DNA from: Gordonia spumicola
GTDB taxonomy: Bacteria > Actinomycetota > Actinomycetes > Mycobacteriales > Mycobacteriaceae
Length of the DNA: 64,000 nt
NCBI RefSeq assembly: GCF_009932475.1
Contig: NZ_BJOV01000002.1
Coordinates: 124,001-188,000 of the forward strand
Direction of reading: 5' to 3'
Shown: positions 52,517-61,498 of the stretch, piece by piece
How positions within the stretch are numbered: position 1 is the stretch's first letter
Layout of the letters: each line of letters begins with the position of its first letter
Position numbers and translations under genes: made by a program
The notes under the pieces: generated by a model
Seen by the model: the letters and a program-made list of their open reading frames with translations, nothing else
Databases searched by the model: none
Told to the model about the DNA's origin: nothing

Positions 52517-52870
52517 GAGGTGGACGCTTTCGAGGCTCTGGCCGACCCGATCCGGCGACGCCTGTTGACGAGGCTTCGGCGCGGCCCCGCGCGGGTCGTC
52601 GATCTCGCCGACGAGCATTCGATCAGCCGTCCCGCGATCAGCAAGCACCTCCGGCTGCTGTCGGAGGCGGGCCTCGTCGACGCGGTCCCGTCCGGCCGCG
52701 AGCGCCACTACCGATTGGTCGAGGACGGCTCCGCTCCTGTTCAGAGGTACCTGAACACGTTGCGGCCGCCGATCCCCGAACACGCCCTCGACGGTCTCGA
52801 TCTCGAGGTCCGCCGCACCACCCGTGAGCGTCGGACCGCCGACGCGGACACCGAGGAGAACACCGCATGA
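52514..52870 (+). CDS. ArsR-family repressor
   Basis: 118 residues from ATG 52514; a TTG at 52484 would place the operator inside the gene and is rejected. FEALADPIRRRLLTRLRRGP, SRPAISKHLRLLSEAGLV (HTH) and the wing GRERHYRL. No metal-binding Cys pair; this ArsR-SRPBCC(AHSA1) pairing is common in actinobacteria. Coupled by ATGA to the following gene. Confidence 0.92.
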   Translation: MEVDAFEALADPIRRRLLTRLRRGPARVVDLADEHSISRPAISKHLRLLSEAGLVDAVPSGRERHYRLVEDGSAPVQRYLNTLRPPIPEHALDGLDLEVRRTTRERRTADADTEENTA

Positions 52871-53394
52871 ACACCCCCACTCCCACCGGCCGCCGCATCG
52901 ACGCCGCGGACGGAACGTACTGCGAATGGCGTCGGACGTTCGCCGCACCGATCGACGACGTCTGGGCCGCGGTCACCGAACCCGAACGACTGGCCCGCTG
53001 GATCGGGACCTGGACGGGCGAACCGTCGTCCGGCGCCGTGACGTTCCAGATGCTGTTCCAGGGCGACGACATGCCCGCGGAGGCGTTCGCGATCGACGAA
53101 TGCGAGCCGCCCCGGAGGCTGCGGATCACGACGACGTCACCGTACGACGGCGAGAATCCGACCCACTGGCAGCTGCGACTGGACCTCTCCGAAGCCGACG
53201 GCGTCACGACGTTGACGTTCGCGCAGAGCGTCCCCGACCCGACGATGGCCGAGGGCGTCGGCCCCGGATGGGACTACTACCTCGACCGCCTGGTGGCCGC
53301 GGAGACGACCGGCGACGCGTCGACCGTCGACTTCGCCGCCTACCACCCGAACGACGAGTTCACCGCGCACTACCGAGCAGAATTCGGCTTCTGA
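52867..53394 (+). CDS. AHSA1/SRPBCC-family protein
   Basis: 175 residues. EWRRTFAAPIDDVWAAVTEP, RLARWIGTWTGEP and HWQLRLDLSEADGVTTLTFA are typical of AHSA1-like SRPBCC proteins controlled by ArsR-type repressors. Overlaps the ArsR stop (ATGA). Ligand unknown. Its 3' end overlaps the convergent MarR gene by 25 bp. Confidence 0.85.
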   Translation: MNTPTPTGRRIDAADGTYCEWRRTFAAPIDDVWAAVTEPERLARWIGTWTGEPSSGAVTFQMLFQGDDMPAEAFAIDECEPPRRLRITTTSPYDGENPTHWQLRLDLSEADGVTTLTFAQSVPDPTMAEGVGPGWDYYLDRLVAAETTGDASTVDFAAYHPNDEFTAHYRAEFGF

Positions 53395-53924
53395 CCCGCC
53401 CGCTCCGAGCCCCGTGACCGCATTCCGGTCACGGGGCTCGGAGCGGTGGGATCAGGCCGTTCAGCGGCCAGCCTCACTCTCATCACGCCGAGCAGTTCGT
53501 CGAGGAATCCTTCGAAGCGTGCGATGTCGGACGCCGGGTAGCGAACGATGAGGCCGCCGACGTCCCGCCCGAGGGGCGCGAAGAACTCGTCGGCTAGGGC
53601 TTGGACGTCGGGCGCACTGCGCAGCGTGACGACGCGTCGATCGTCGTTCTCCTTGGTCCGCACGACGTGCCCGGCGCGTTCGAGGCGATTGATGACGGCG
53701 GTGGTCGCCGGGTTCGACTTCCCGATCCGTTCGCTCAGGCGGGCAGGCGTCATGACTCCGCCGCCCTCCTCCGCGGCGAGGATCTCCAGCAACGCTTCGG
53801 CGTCGGTCGAATGCAGCCCCAACCAGGCCGCGAACTGGCGGCTGAACTCCCGATACGTTGCGCCGTACACGCGGAGTCGGTCCGCCAACCCCTCCCACTG
53901 AGCACCGTCGCCGACGTCGGACAT
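53370..53924 (-). CDS. MarR-family regulator
   Basis: 184 residues from ATG 53924. Winged HTH: MTPARLSERIGKSNPATTAV, INRLERAGHVVRTKENDDRR. The last ~25 residues (PDPTAPSPVTGMRSRG and on) are encoded by the hairpin terminator at 53400 and look like an extension after loss of an earlier stop. No clear RBS, so it may be leaderless. Divergent from the MFS gene it probably represses. Confidence 0.88.
   Translation of the reverse strand: MSDVGDGAQWEGLADRLRVYGATYREFSRQFAAWLGLHSTDAEALLEILAAEEGGGVMTPARLSERIGKSNPATTAVINRLERAGHVVRTKENDDRRVVTLRSAPDVQALADEFFAPLGRDVGGLIVRYPASDIARFEGFLDELLGVMRVRLAAERPDPTAPSPVTGMRSRGSERAGQKPNSAR
53400..53446. terminator. Hairpin terminator A (21-bp stem)
   Basis: Perfect stem built on CTCCGAGCCCCGTGACCG with loop CATTC. 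It follows the AHSA1 gene and lies inside the 3' end of marR. Nearly identical in sequence to hairpin B at 55588. Confidence 0.88.
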
Positions 53925-53931
53925 GTTGACA

Positions 53932-53954
53932 AAACTACACGTCAGATTTAGTTT
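53932..53954. promoter_or_regulatory. Dyad AAACTA-N11-TAGTTT
   Basis: Inverted repeat in the 64-bp gap between divergent marR and MFS starts, 7 bp from the marR ATG. Candidate MarR operator. Confidence 0.5.
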
Positions 53955-53988
53955 CACTGTGGAATTATTTCAAGATGGAAGTGAATTG

Positions 53989-55587
53989 ATGTCATCTACC
54001 GACACTCCCGAGGTCGCCCCCACCCGGCGGCAGTGGCTGGGACTGCTCGCCATCGCCCTCGGCGTGGCATTGATCGTCGTCGACACGACGATCGTCAACG
54101 TGATCGTCCCGTCGATCATCGAAGACCTGGACGCCGACTCCACGCAGGCGCAGTGGATTCAGGAGTCGTACGCGATCGTGTTCGCCGCGCTCCTGCTCGT
54201 CGTCGGACGCGTCGCCGACATCGTCGGCGCGCGCCGCGTGTTCGTCGCGGGCGTGATCGTCTTCGGCGTCACGAGCATCCTCGCGGGCCTCTCCTCCGGC
54301 AGCGGCCTGCTGATCGTCGCTCGTTTCCTGCAGGGCGCGGGCGCCGCGATGATCCTGCCGACGTCGCTCGCGCTGCTCAACGCCACGTTCACCGGCAAGG
54401 CTCGCGGTCAGGCGTTCGCCATCTGGGGTTCGACGATCGGTGCGGCAGCCGCACTCGGCCCGCTGCTCGGCGGCTGGCTCGCCGAGCACGTCTCGTGGCG
54501 CTGGGCGTTCGGCATCAACGTGCCGTTGGCCGTCCTGATCGTCATCGGCATCCTGACCTGCATGGATCGTTCGCCTCGCGTCGCGGGCCGACTCGACGCG
54601 ATCGGCTCGGTCCTGTCGGTGATCGGTCTCGGACTCCTCGCGTTCGGCCTCATCGAGGGCCGCACCTACGGGTGGGCCTCCACCACCACGCCGCTCACCA
54701 TCGGCGGTGTCACCTGGGGCGGCGGACCGTCGCCCGTGCTCGTCGCGCTTGTCGTGAGCGCGCTCGCGCTCGCCGGATTCGTCGCCCGCCAGGCGATGCT
54801 GCGCCGTGCGGGCGACGCCGACAAGGCGCTGATGGACCTCGGGCTGTTCTCCGTGTCGTCGTTCCGCAACGGCAACGTGGCGACGTTGATCATCGGCGTC
54901 GGCGAATTCGGCGTGGTCGCCGTCCTCCCCCTGTGGCTGCAGTTCACCCTCGGGTACAGCGCTGTGCAGGCCGGCCTGGCATTGGTCCCGATCGCGATCG
55001 GCAGCTTCATCGCCAGCGGCGCCAGCTTCGGTCTCGCCGACCGCGACGTGACGCCCCTGGCCCTGCTTCGCGTCGGCCTCGCCTTCGAGGTCATCGGCCT
55101 CGCCGCGCTCGCCTTCTTCGCCGAGCCGGACAGCTCGTGGTGGGCGCTCGCCCTGATCCTCGCCGTCTACGGCGTCGGTGTCGGATTCGCGACGGCTCAG
55201 GTGACCAACGTCGTCCTCGCCGACGTCCCCGAGACCGACAACGGCCAAGCGGCCGGCATCCAGAGCACCTTCCGCCAGCTCGGATCCGCGCTCGGCATCG
55301 CGATCCTGACCACGGTGTTCTTCACGACGCTCGGTTCGCGCGTGTCCGATCAGCTCGCCTCCGACGGCATGGACGTCGCGGACGCCGGCCGGAACGCCGA
55401 CACCATCACCGCCAGCGCGGGCGCGGCGATCGAGGGATTCGCGGCCCGGCCCGGGACCGCCGCGATCGCCGACGCCGGACGCACCGCGATGACCGACGGC
55501 ATCATGATCAGCGGCTACATCGCCGCAGGCTTTGTACTCCTCGGGCTCGTGGCGTCCCTGCTCATCCCCCGGCACACGCGACAATAG
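53989..55587 (+). CDS. DHA2-family (EmrB/QacA) MFS drug transporter
   Basis: 532 residues, 14 TM. Motif D1-like start LIVVDTTIVNVIVPSIIEDL, motif A-like GRVADIVGARRVFVAG and motif C GAAAALGPLLGGWLAEHVSW. Proton-driven export of hydrophobic drugs. ATG 53989; the upstream in-frame codons lie in the operator. Paired with the divergent MarR; terminates at hairpin B. Confidence 0.92.
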   Translation: MSSTDTPEVAPTRRQWLGLLAIALGVALIVVDTTIVNVIVPSIIEDLDADSTQAQWIQESYAIVFAALLLVVGRVADIVGARRVFVAGVIVFGVTSILAGLSSGSGLLIVARFLQGAGAAMILPTSLALLNATFTGKARGQAFAIWGSTIGAAAALGPLLGGWLAEHVSWRWAFGINVPLAVLIVIGILTCMDRSPRVAGRLDAIGSVLSVIGLGLLAFGLIEGRTYGWASTTTPLTIGGVTWGGGPSPVLVALVVSALALAGFVARQAMLRRAGDADKALMDLGLFSVSSFRNGNVATLIIGVGEFGVVAVLPLWLQFTLGYSAVQAGLALVPIAIGSFIASGASFGLADRDVTPLALLRVGLAFEVIGLAALAFFAEPDSSWWALALILAVYGVGVGFATAQVTNVVLADVPETDNGQAAGIQSTFRQLGSALGIAILTTVFFTTLGSRVSDQLASDGMDVADAGRNADTITASAGAAIEGFAARPGTAAIADAGRTAMTDGIMISGYIAAGFVLLGLVASLLIPRHTRQ

Positions 55588-55628
55588 CTCCGAGCCCCGT
55601 GACCACATGCTGGTCACGGGGCTCGGAG
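55588..55628. terminator. Hairpin terminator B, shared by MFS gene and hspR
   Basis: CTCCGAGCCCCGTGACCA, loop CATGC, perfect 18-bp return arm, directly after the MFS stop and 5 bp from the hspR stop, so it can end both convergent transcripts. Differs from hairpin A at few positions. Confidence 0.88.
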
Positions 55629-55632
55629 TAAG

Positions 55633-56028
55633 TCAGTTCTTGCGTTTTCGCGGCTGCCAGACGACGAGTGCGTTGGTGTGCGGGACCGGGACCAGTTCGG
55701 CCCCGGGGCGGACGTTCCGACGGGCGTTGTCGAGTTCGTTGGTCAACTCGGCGACGCGGCGTTGCAGGGCATCCACCTGATCGGTGAGCTCGATGATCCG
55801 CTTGACGCCCGCGAGATTGACTCCCTCGTCCTGCGACAGACGCTGCACTTCGCGCAGCATCTCCACGTCGCGGTTCGAGTAGCGTCGTCCACCGCCACTC
55901 GTCCGTTGCGGGCTGACGAGGCCGAGCCGGTCATAGGTGCGTAGGGTCTGCGCGTGCATGCCCGCCAACTCGGCGGCCACCGAGATCAGGAAGGTGGCCG
56001 CCTCGTCACGGGGTTGCTGCTTCGCCAT
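55633..56028 (-). CDS. hspR: Heat-shock repressor HspR
   Basis: 131 residues, MerR family: FLISVAAELAGMHAQTLRTY, RLGLVSPQRTSGGGRRYSNR (HTH and wing), then a coiled-coil (VDALQRRVAELTNELDNARR). Binds HAIR operators, with DnaK as co-repressor in Streptomyces. Fourth gene of dnaK-grpE-dnaJ-hspR, 7 bp after dnaJ. Controls this operon (HAIRs at 59777 and 59843) and clpB (2244). Confidence 0.96.
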   Translation of the reverse strand: MAKQQPRDEAATFLISVAAELAGMHAQTLRTYDRLGLVSPQRTSGGGRRYSNRDVEMLREVQRLSQDEGVNLAGVKRIIELTDQVDALQRRVAELTNELDNARRNVRPGAELVPVPHTNALVVWQPRKRKN

Positions 56029-56035
56029 GGCACGC

Positions 56036-57193
56036 TCACCTGGCCCATCCGTCTCGTGGATCGAATCCGCTCGCCCGTTCCGCCTCCGCGTACGACTTCA
56101 TCGCGGCGACGGCCGCGTCGTCGAGCTTCGACGGAACGGCCACCTTGACGGTGACGAGCAGGTCGCCCGCACCGCCCGCGCGTTTCGGCACGCCGCGGCC
56201 CTTCAACCGCAGCGTACGTCCGTCCGACGTGCCCGCGGGGATCTTCACCCCGACCGACCCGTCCAGCGTCGGGACCGACACCGTCGCACCGAGCACCAGC
56301 TCGGAGAACGCGACGGGCAGTTCCACCTTGAGGTCGTTGCCGCTTCGGGTGAACACCTTGTCGGCGGTCACGTGGACTGTCACGTACAGGTCGCCCGACG
56401 GTGCGCCGCGCCGTCCGGCCTCGCCTTGTCCGGCGAGGCGGATGCGCTGACCGTCTTCGACGCCCTGCGGGACGCGGACGTTGATGGTGCGCGGCCGCAC
56501 GGTGATCCCCGACCCCGAGCAATCCGGGCACGGATCGTCGATCTTGGTGCCGGTGCCCTGGCAGTCCGAGCACGGCTCCGAGAAGCCGAAGTGCCCCTGG
56601 TTGCGGCTGACGAAGCCCGAACCGTTGCAGTTGACACAGGTCCGCGGGCTGGTGCCCGGCTTGGCTCCACTGCCGTGGCAGTTGGTGCACGGCGACGGGC
56701 TCGTCACCCGCAGCTGCACCGTCGTGCCCTGAACGGCGTCGCGGAACGCGAGAGTCGTCTCCGTCTCCAGGTCGTTTCCCCGACGTTGGCGCGGGGCCGA
56801 CGGAGTCTTGCGCGACCGTCCGCCGAAGAGCCCGCCGAACAGGTCGCTCGCATCGGCTCCACCGGCGCCGGCGCCGAACAGGTCGCCGATGTCGAATCCA
56901 CCGGCCCCGCCGAAGCCGCCCGTCGGACCGCCGTCGGCGCGGTAGCGACCACTCGCCATGAGCGTGCGCATCTCGTCGTACTCTTTGCGCTTGCCGTCGT
57001 CGGCAAGCACGCTGTGGGCTTCCGACACTCGTTTGAAGCGCTCTTCGGCGGCTGTGTCGCCGGGGTTGGCATCGGGGTGCAGCTCGCGGGCGAGCTTCCG
57101 GTATGCCTTCTTGATCTGCTCCGCAGTGGCGTCGGAAGAAACGCCGAGGTCTGCGTAGAAGTCACGATCCAGCCATTCACGCTGGGCTGCCAT
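56036..57193 (-). CDS. dnaJ: Co-chaperone DnaJ
   Basis: 385 residues. J-domain with HPD at 39-41, a Gly/Phe-rich linker ([16 protein letters not shown]), four CxxCxGxG zinc repeats ([32 protein letters not shown]) and C-terminal substrate domains. Stimulates DnaK ATPase. AAGGAGGTGA precedes ATG 57193. An intergenic hairpin separates it from grpE. Confidence 0.97.
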   Translation of the reverse strand: MAAQREWLDRDFYADLGVSSDATAEQIKKAYRKLARELHPDANPGDTAAEERFKRVSEAHSVLADDGKRKEYDEMRTLMASGRYRADGGPTGGFGGAGGFDIGDLFGAGAGGADASDLFGGLFGGRSRKTPSAPRQRRGNDLETETTLAFRDAVQGTTVQLRVTSPSPCTNCHGSGAKPGTSPRTCVNCNGSGFVSRNQGHFGFSEPCSDCQGTGTKIDDPCPDCSGSGITVRPRTINVRVPQGVEDGQRIRLAGQGEAGRRGAPSGDLYVTVHVTADKVFTRSGNDLKVELPVAFSELVLGATVSVPTLDGSVGVKIPAGTSDGRTLRLKGRGVPKRAGGAGDLLVTVKVAVPSKLDDAAVAAMKSYAEAERASGFDPRDGWAR

Positions 57194-57227
57194 CAGGCGT
57201 CACCTCCTTGAGAGAAAAGTATGTGGT

Positions 57228-57273
57228 CTCGACTGCGCTCGACGAACCGTCCGGTTCGCCGAGCGCAGTCGAG
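57228..57273. other. Intercistronic hairpin between grpE and dnaJ
   Basis: CTCGACTGCGCTCG pairs perfectly with CGAGCGCAGTCGAG, extended after one mismatch by CGAACC-GTCC-GGTTCG. It lies within the operon, so it may be an RNA-processing or attenuation point, or a dispersed repeat: similar short CTCGAC-GCTCGAC pieces occur at 17770 and 51030. Confidence 0.75.
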
Positions 57274-57278
57274 GTGTG

Positions 57279-57815
57279 TCATTCCGCGGCGGGGGCGTCG
57301 GTGACGGTGACCATCGCAGTGCGGATCACCTTGTCGCCGAGGCGGTAGCCGGAGCGGTAGACGGTTCCGAGGACCGGCTGGTCGCCGGAGCCGTCGTTCT
57401 GGATTGCTTCGTGCAGTTCCGGGTCGAAGACGTCGCCCGCGTCACCGAACTTGGCGAGCTTCTCGCCCGTCAGGACGTCGCCGAGCTTGTCGGCGAGCGC
57501 CTTGAGCGGGCTGCCGTCGGTGACGTCGCCGTGCTCGCGGGCACGGTCGAGGTCGTCGAGCACGGGCAGCAGCTTCTCGACGAGAACCTGCTTGCCGCGC
57601 GCCACGGCCTGGAGGGCTTCCTCGGCGCTGCGACGCTTGAAGTTCGCGAACTGGGCGCGTTCACGCTGCAGTGCCTCGGTGAGCTCGGCGACCTGCGGGT
57701 CGACCGCAGCCTCAGCTGCAGTCGACTCCGCGGGAGCCTCCACCACGACGCTCTCGTCGGTGACGGCCTCGTCGACGACGGACTCGTCGGGCGTCACGTC
57801 TTCCGGCGACGTCAC
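57279..57815 (-). CDS. grpE: Nucleotide exchange factor GrpE
   Basis: 178 residues from GTG 57815, which overlaps the dnaK stop (GTGA). Acidic N-terminus, long coiled coil ([20 protein letters not shown]) and the GrpE signature in the C-terminal beta domain ([11 protein letters not shown] ... [18 protein letters not shown]). Exchanges ADP on DnaK. Confidence 0.97.
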   Translation of the reverse strand: MTSPEDVTPDESVVDEAVTDESVVVEAPAESTAAEAAVDPQVAELTEALQRERAQFANFKRRSAEEALQAVARGKQVLVEKLLPVLDDLDRAREHGDVTDGSPLKALADKLGDVLTGEKLAKFGDAGDVFDPELHEAIQNDGSGDQPVLGTVYRSGYRLGDKVIRTAMVTVTDAPAAE

Positions 57816-59650
57816 TTCTTGTCGCCTTCGGCCGGATCGTCCACGACCTCGGCGTCGACGACGTCGTCGGCGTCACCGGCGGGACCGCCCGCTGCCTCCG
57901 ACTCGGCCTGCGCGTTGGCGTAGATCGCCTGGCCGAGGGCCTGCGAGTCTTCCGACAGCTTCTCGATCGCCGAGCGGATCGCGGCGGTGTCGGTGCCTTC
58001 GAGGGCCTTCTTGGCGTCGGCGACCGAAGCCTCCACCTTGTCCTTGACGTCGGCCGGAACCTTGTCCTCGTTCTCCTTGAGGAACTTCTCGGTCTGGTTG
58101 ACGAGCGACTCCGCCTGGTTGCGGGTCTCCGCCTCCTCGCGGCGAGCGCGGTCCTCTTCAGCGTGAGCCTCGGCATCCTTGACCATGCGGTCGATCTCTT
58201 CCTTCGAGAGACCGGAACCGTCCTGGATGCGGATGCTGTTCTCCTTGCCGGTGCCCTTGTCCTTCGCGGTGACGTGCACGATGCCGTTGGCGTCGATGTC
58301 GAAGGTCACCTCGATCTGCGGGACGCCCTGCGGTGCGGGTGCGATGCCGCCGAGTTCGAACGAGCCGAGGAGCTTGTTGTGCGCCGCGATCTCGCGCTCA
58401 CCCTGGAACACCTGGATCTGCACCGACGGCTGGTTGTTCTCAGCGGTCGTGTAGGTCTCCGAGCGCTTGGTGGGGATGGTGGTGTTGCGCTCGATCAGCT
58501 TGTGCATCACACCGCCCTTGGTCTCGATGCCCAGCGACAGCGGGGTCACATCGAGCAGCAGGACGTCCTTGACCTCACCGCGGAGCACACCGGCCTGCAG
58601 TGCGGCGCCGACGGCGACGACCTCGTCCGGGTTCACGCCCTTGTTGGGGTCCTGTCCGCCGGTGAGCTCCTTGACGAGCTCGGTGACGGCGGGCATGCGG
58701 GTCGAGCCGCCGACGAGCACCACGTGATCGATGTCGCCGACCGAGATGCCCGCGTCCTTGATGACGGCCTGGAACGGCGTGCGGGTGCGCTCGAGGAGAT
58801 CGCTGGTGATCTTCTGGAACTCACTGCGGCTCAGCTGCTCGTCGAGGAACAGCGGGTTCTTGTCGGCGTCCACCGTGATGTACGGCAGGTTGATCGAGGT
58901 CGACTGCGACGACGACAGCTCGATCTTCGCCTTCTCGGCAGCCTCACGGAGACGCTGCATCGCCATCTTGTCCTTGGTCAGGTCGATGCCCGAGGTGGAC
59001 TTGAACTTGTCGACGAGCCATTCGACGACGCGCTCATCCCAGTCGTCGCCGCCGAGGTTGTTGTCACCGGAGGTGGCGCGGACTTCGACGACACCGTCGC
59101 CGATCTCGAGCAGCGAGACGTCGAACGTGCCGCCGCCGAGGTCGAAGACCAGGATGGTCTGTTCCTTCTCGCCCTTGTCGAGTCCGTAGGCGAGTGCGGC
59201 CGCGGTGGGCTCGTTGACGATGCGCAGGACGTTGAGGCCGGCGATCTGGCCGGCTTCCTTGGTGGCCTGACGCTGCGAGTCGTTGAAGTAGGCGGGGACG
59301 GTGATGACGGCGTCGGAGACGTCCTCACCGAGGTACGCCTCGGCGTCGCGCTTGAGCTTCATCAGCGTACGGGCGCTGATCTCCTGCGGCGTGTACTTCT
59401 TGTCGTCGATCTCGACGGTCCAGTCGGTGCCCATGTGGCGCTTGACCGAGCGGATGGTGCGGTCGACGTTGGTGACCGCCTGGTTCTTGGCGGGCTGGCC
59501 GACGAGCACTTCACCGTTGCGGGCGAAGGCGACGACGGACGGGGTGGTGCGGGAGCCTTCGGCATTGGCGATGACGGTGGGCTCGCCGCCTTCGAGAACG
59601 GACACCACGGAGTTGGTGGTGCCGAGGTCGATTCCGACAGCACGGGACAT
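57812..59650 (-). CDS. dnaK: Chaperone DnaK (Hsp70)
   Basis: 612 residues. [36 protein letters not shown] and [20 protein letters not shown] (the three Hsp70 signatures), substrate domain ([14 protein letters not shown]) and lid. AAGGAGG before ATG 59650. First gene of the operon, under HspR control through two upstream HAIRs. Confidence 0.98.
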   Translation of the reverse strand: MSRAVGIDLGTTNSVVSVLEGGEPTVIANAEGSRTTPSVVAFARNGEVLVGQPAKNQAVTNVDRTIRSVKRHMGTDWTVEIDDKKYTPQEISARTLMKLKRDAEAYLGEDVSDAVITVPAYFNDSQRQATKEAGQIAGLNVLRIVNEPTAAALAYGLDKGEKEQTILVFDLGGGTFDVSLLEIGDGVVEVRATSGDNNLGGDDWDERVVEWLVDKFKSTSGIDLTKDKMAMQRLREAAEKAKIELSSSQSTSINLPYITVDADKNPLFLDEQLSRSEFQKITSDLLERTRTPFQAVIKDAGISVGDIDHVVLVGGSTRMPAVTELVKELTGGQDPNKGVNPDEVVAVGAALQAGVLRGEVKDVLLLDVTPLSLGIETKGGVMHKLIERNTTIPTKRSETYTTAENNQPSVQIQVFQGEREIAAHNKLLGSFELGGIAPAPQGVPQIEVTFDIDANGIVHVTAKDKGTGKENSIRIQDGSGLSKEEIDRMVKDAEAHAEEDRARREEAETRNQAESLVNQTEKFLKENEDKVPADVKDKVEASVADAKKALEGTDTAAIRSAIEKLSEDSQALGQAIYANAQAESEAAGGPAGDADDVVDAEVVDDPAEGDKK

Positions 59651-59776
59651 GTGTGTTCCTCCTTGTGGGCGGCATCTGTGTAGGAAGCCGGTTGATGATG
59701 GCCTGGTGGCGTTGATCGTCGAGACCTAAGCGCCTTCGACTCAGGTCTACCGGTCCGTTTCCGATCCGTCAACCTT

Positions 59777-59797
59777 CTTGAGTCTGTTTCACTCAGG
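59777..59797. promoter_or_regulatory. HAIR operator 1 of dnaK
   Basis: CTTGAGT-N7-ACTCAGG, one base off consensus, 126 bp upstream of the dnaK start. Confidence 0.9.
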
Positions 59798-59842
59798 TTT
59801 CTTGCTCGGTTCAACTAGCGCCACACGGATTCCATTCCCCAG

Positions 59843-59863
59843 ATTGAGCGAGATACGCTCAAT
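59843..59863. promoter_or_regulatory. HAIR operator 2 of dnaK
   Basis: ATTGAGC-N7-GCTCAAT, a perfect inverted repeat with HAIR spacing, centred 66 bp (about six helical turns) upstream of HAIR 1, which would allow cooperative HspR binding. Confidence 0.75.
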
Positions 59864-60556
59864 TATTGCCGTGACGTCCCTCACATGCTTTTCAGCCCCT
59901 CCAGGGAGGACGCCGCATGACGGTCGAGCCCGACCCAAGTACCAACCAAGCCGCCCCCCATGCTGATTGAGCCGGACCGGAGCGCAAGCGGAGGTCCGTG
60001 TCGAAATCCCGCACGTCACGCCGGAACGAGGACCCGCCGCCCGATCACCCAGCGAACCCCTCGACCACGGATCGTCGCGAACGCTCGCCGACCGTGATCG
60101 CACCAGTTCAACGACACCCCGGACCGCCGGGCCCGCCGACAGGGAGCCGACAGCCCCATACATCCGTATCGCGCAAGCCGCACTCCGGCGTCGATCCCAG
60201 GCCGACGACACCTTCGAAATCGCCACCCACATCCCCGTAGAACACGTTTCAGTTCTGCGGAGAACGCAGACGTCACAGACACCGCGCGTCGCCGAACGCC
60301 CGATTCGAGCTACTAGGTGGGCACGTGGCACATTTCGCAACGTCAATTTGTGACGGACGGCACTCGACACATTGGACAGTGCCGCAGCCCATATCTGGCG
60401 CGAACGTATTCCAGATACCGTCTCTTTTCGCAGGCAGCGCCACTGGACAACGTTCACTCGATCGAATCGATCGATCAACATCATGTATGGCACACACCCT
60501 GCTATCGACCCCTTGTCCCCCGAAATGGGTACACCCACAGGTTCGTCTCAGCGGCC
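59864..60556. other. Gene-free stretch between the dnaK control region and the SipW locus
   Basis: No reading frame here has convincing composition, start signal or motif. It holds one KstR-like box (60238-60251), a small dyad TCTGCG-N5-CGCAGA (60254-60270) and presumably the promoter of the locus starting near 60557. Possibly decayed coding DNA. Confidence 0.5.
60238..60251. promoter_or_regulatory. Orphan KstR-like site (TAGAACACGTTTCA)
   Basis: Identical over 16 bases to the site at 28898, but the nearest plausible start is ~310 bp downstream. Either a remnant promoter or a distal site. Confidence 0.5.
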
Positions 60557-60568
60557 ATGATTCTCCTC

Positions 60569-61294
60569 ATGCAACAGAACGCACTGACCACCACCGCTCG
60601 ACGCGCAGCCGTCATCGCAGCCGCCGGCGCGGCCGCGTTCTCCCTCGCAGCCTTCGGCGCGGGCGCCTCGCACGCAGCAGTCGGCGAGAACCTCCCCGAC
60701 AACTGCCTCCAGTACTCGTCGAACGGCACCACATGGGGTGGCATCAACACCATCTCGTGGACCGGCAACGTCCCGTCGCCGGGCAGCGAAGTGCTCCAGG
60801 CCGCGTTCAAGGTCAAGAACACCTGCGACACTCCCGCCAAATTCCAGGCGTACGCGGGCAACTGGTCGATCACCAACGGCGGCACCGCCTACGTCCGCGC
60901 CAACGCGGGCGCCGTCACCGGCACCAAGAAGGATCTCGTCGGGAATCCCGGCATCCTCGTCGTCGAGTCGAATCGACTCGCCCAGGACACCCCGATCGAC
61001 GTGAAGCTGTTCGTCGGCATTCCGCAGGGCGAGACCAAGCAGGGCTACAAGATCACTCCCGACTGGAGCACCGCGCTCGAAGAGGTCGCGGGCGACGGCC
61101 CCACCGATCCGACGGATCCCACCGACCCGACCGATCCGGGTTGCGACTCCGGCAGCGCGAGCGGAAGCTCCAGCGGCTCGCTGGGCGACATCCTCGGACC
61201 GATCCTCTGCTCGGACACCGGCAGCCTGTCCGGCAGCGCGGCGGCGAAGCTGATCCAGCTCGACTCGCCTGCGGTTGTCGCAGCGAATCGCTGA
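60569..61294 (+). CDS. Exported protein of the SipW-type locus
   Basis: 241 residues from ATG 60569 (ATG 60557 also in frame). Signal peptide with basic start (MQQNALTTTARR), long Ala-rich core and cleavage near SHA-AVG. Mature part: a beta-rich domain (NTISWTGNVPSPGSEVLQAA, FKVKNTCDTPAKFQAYAGNW) resembling the camelysin/TasA-like fold in style, then a DPTDPTDPTDP linker and a Ser/Gly-rich tail. Followed by a terminator-like hairpin, then the other SipW-type genes. Confidence 0.65.
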   Translation: MQQNALTTTARRAAVIAAAGAAAFSLAAFGAGASHAAVGENLPDNCLQYSSNGTTWGGINTISWTGNVPSPGSEVLQAAFKVKNTCDTPAKFQAYAGNWSITNGGTAYVRANAGAVTGTKKDLVGNPGILVVESNRLAQDTPIDVKLFVGIPQGETKQGYKITPDWSTALEEVAGDGPTDPTDPTDPTDPGCDSGSASGSSSGSLGDILGPILCSDTGSLSGSAAAKLIQLDSPAVVAANR

Positions 61295-61319
61295 CAGAAC
61301 TCCCTCCCTGCCCCGATCC

Positions 61320-61354
61320 GTCGTGGCGGGCCTGAACCCCGGGCCCGCCACGAC
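61320..61354 (+). terminator. Hairpin after the first exported-protein gene
   Basis: GTCGTGGCGGGC, 11-nt loop, perfect 12-bp return arm, 26 bp past the stop at 61294. May attenuate transcription into the genes downstream. The rest of 61295-61498 has no gene. Confidence 0.7.
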
Positions 61355-61498
61355 TCTCCACAGAACTTCGGCCGCACCCTCAGGTGACCCCCGGCCGTAG
61401 ACGGTCGATCACGACGACCGCCTGCGCGGCGACTCCCGACGCGCACTCCCTCCCAGCACTCCGTCCTCGCGGAGTGCCCGACCCGACAAGGGACAAAC

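Noticed and set aside
59967-60353. Plus-strand ORF of ~128 codons
   Set aside because: TTG start without RBS, Arg/Thr/Pro-rich composition, no motif, and it contains the KstR-like box.
59789-60538. Minus-strand ORF of 249 codons
   Set aside because: No family feature, Cys/Arg-rich composition unlike a real protein, and it would run through the dnaK HAIR 2.
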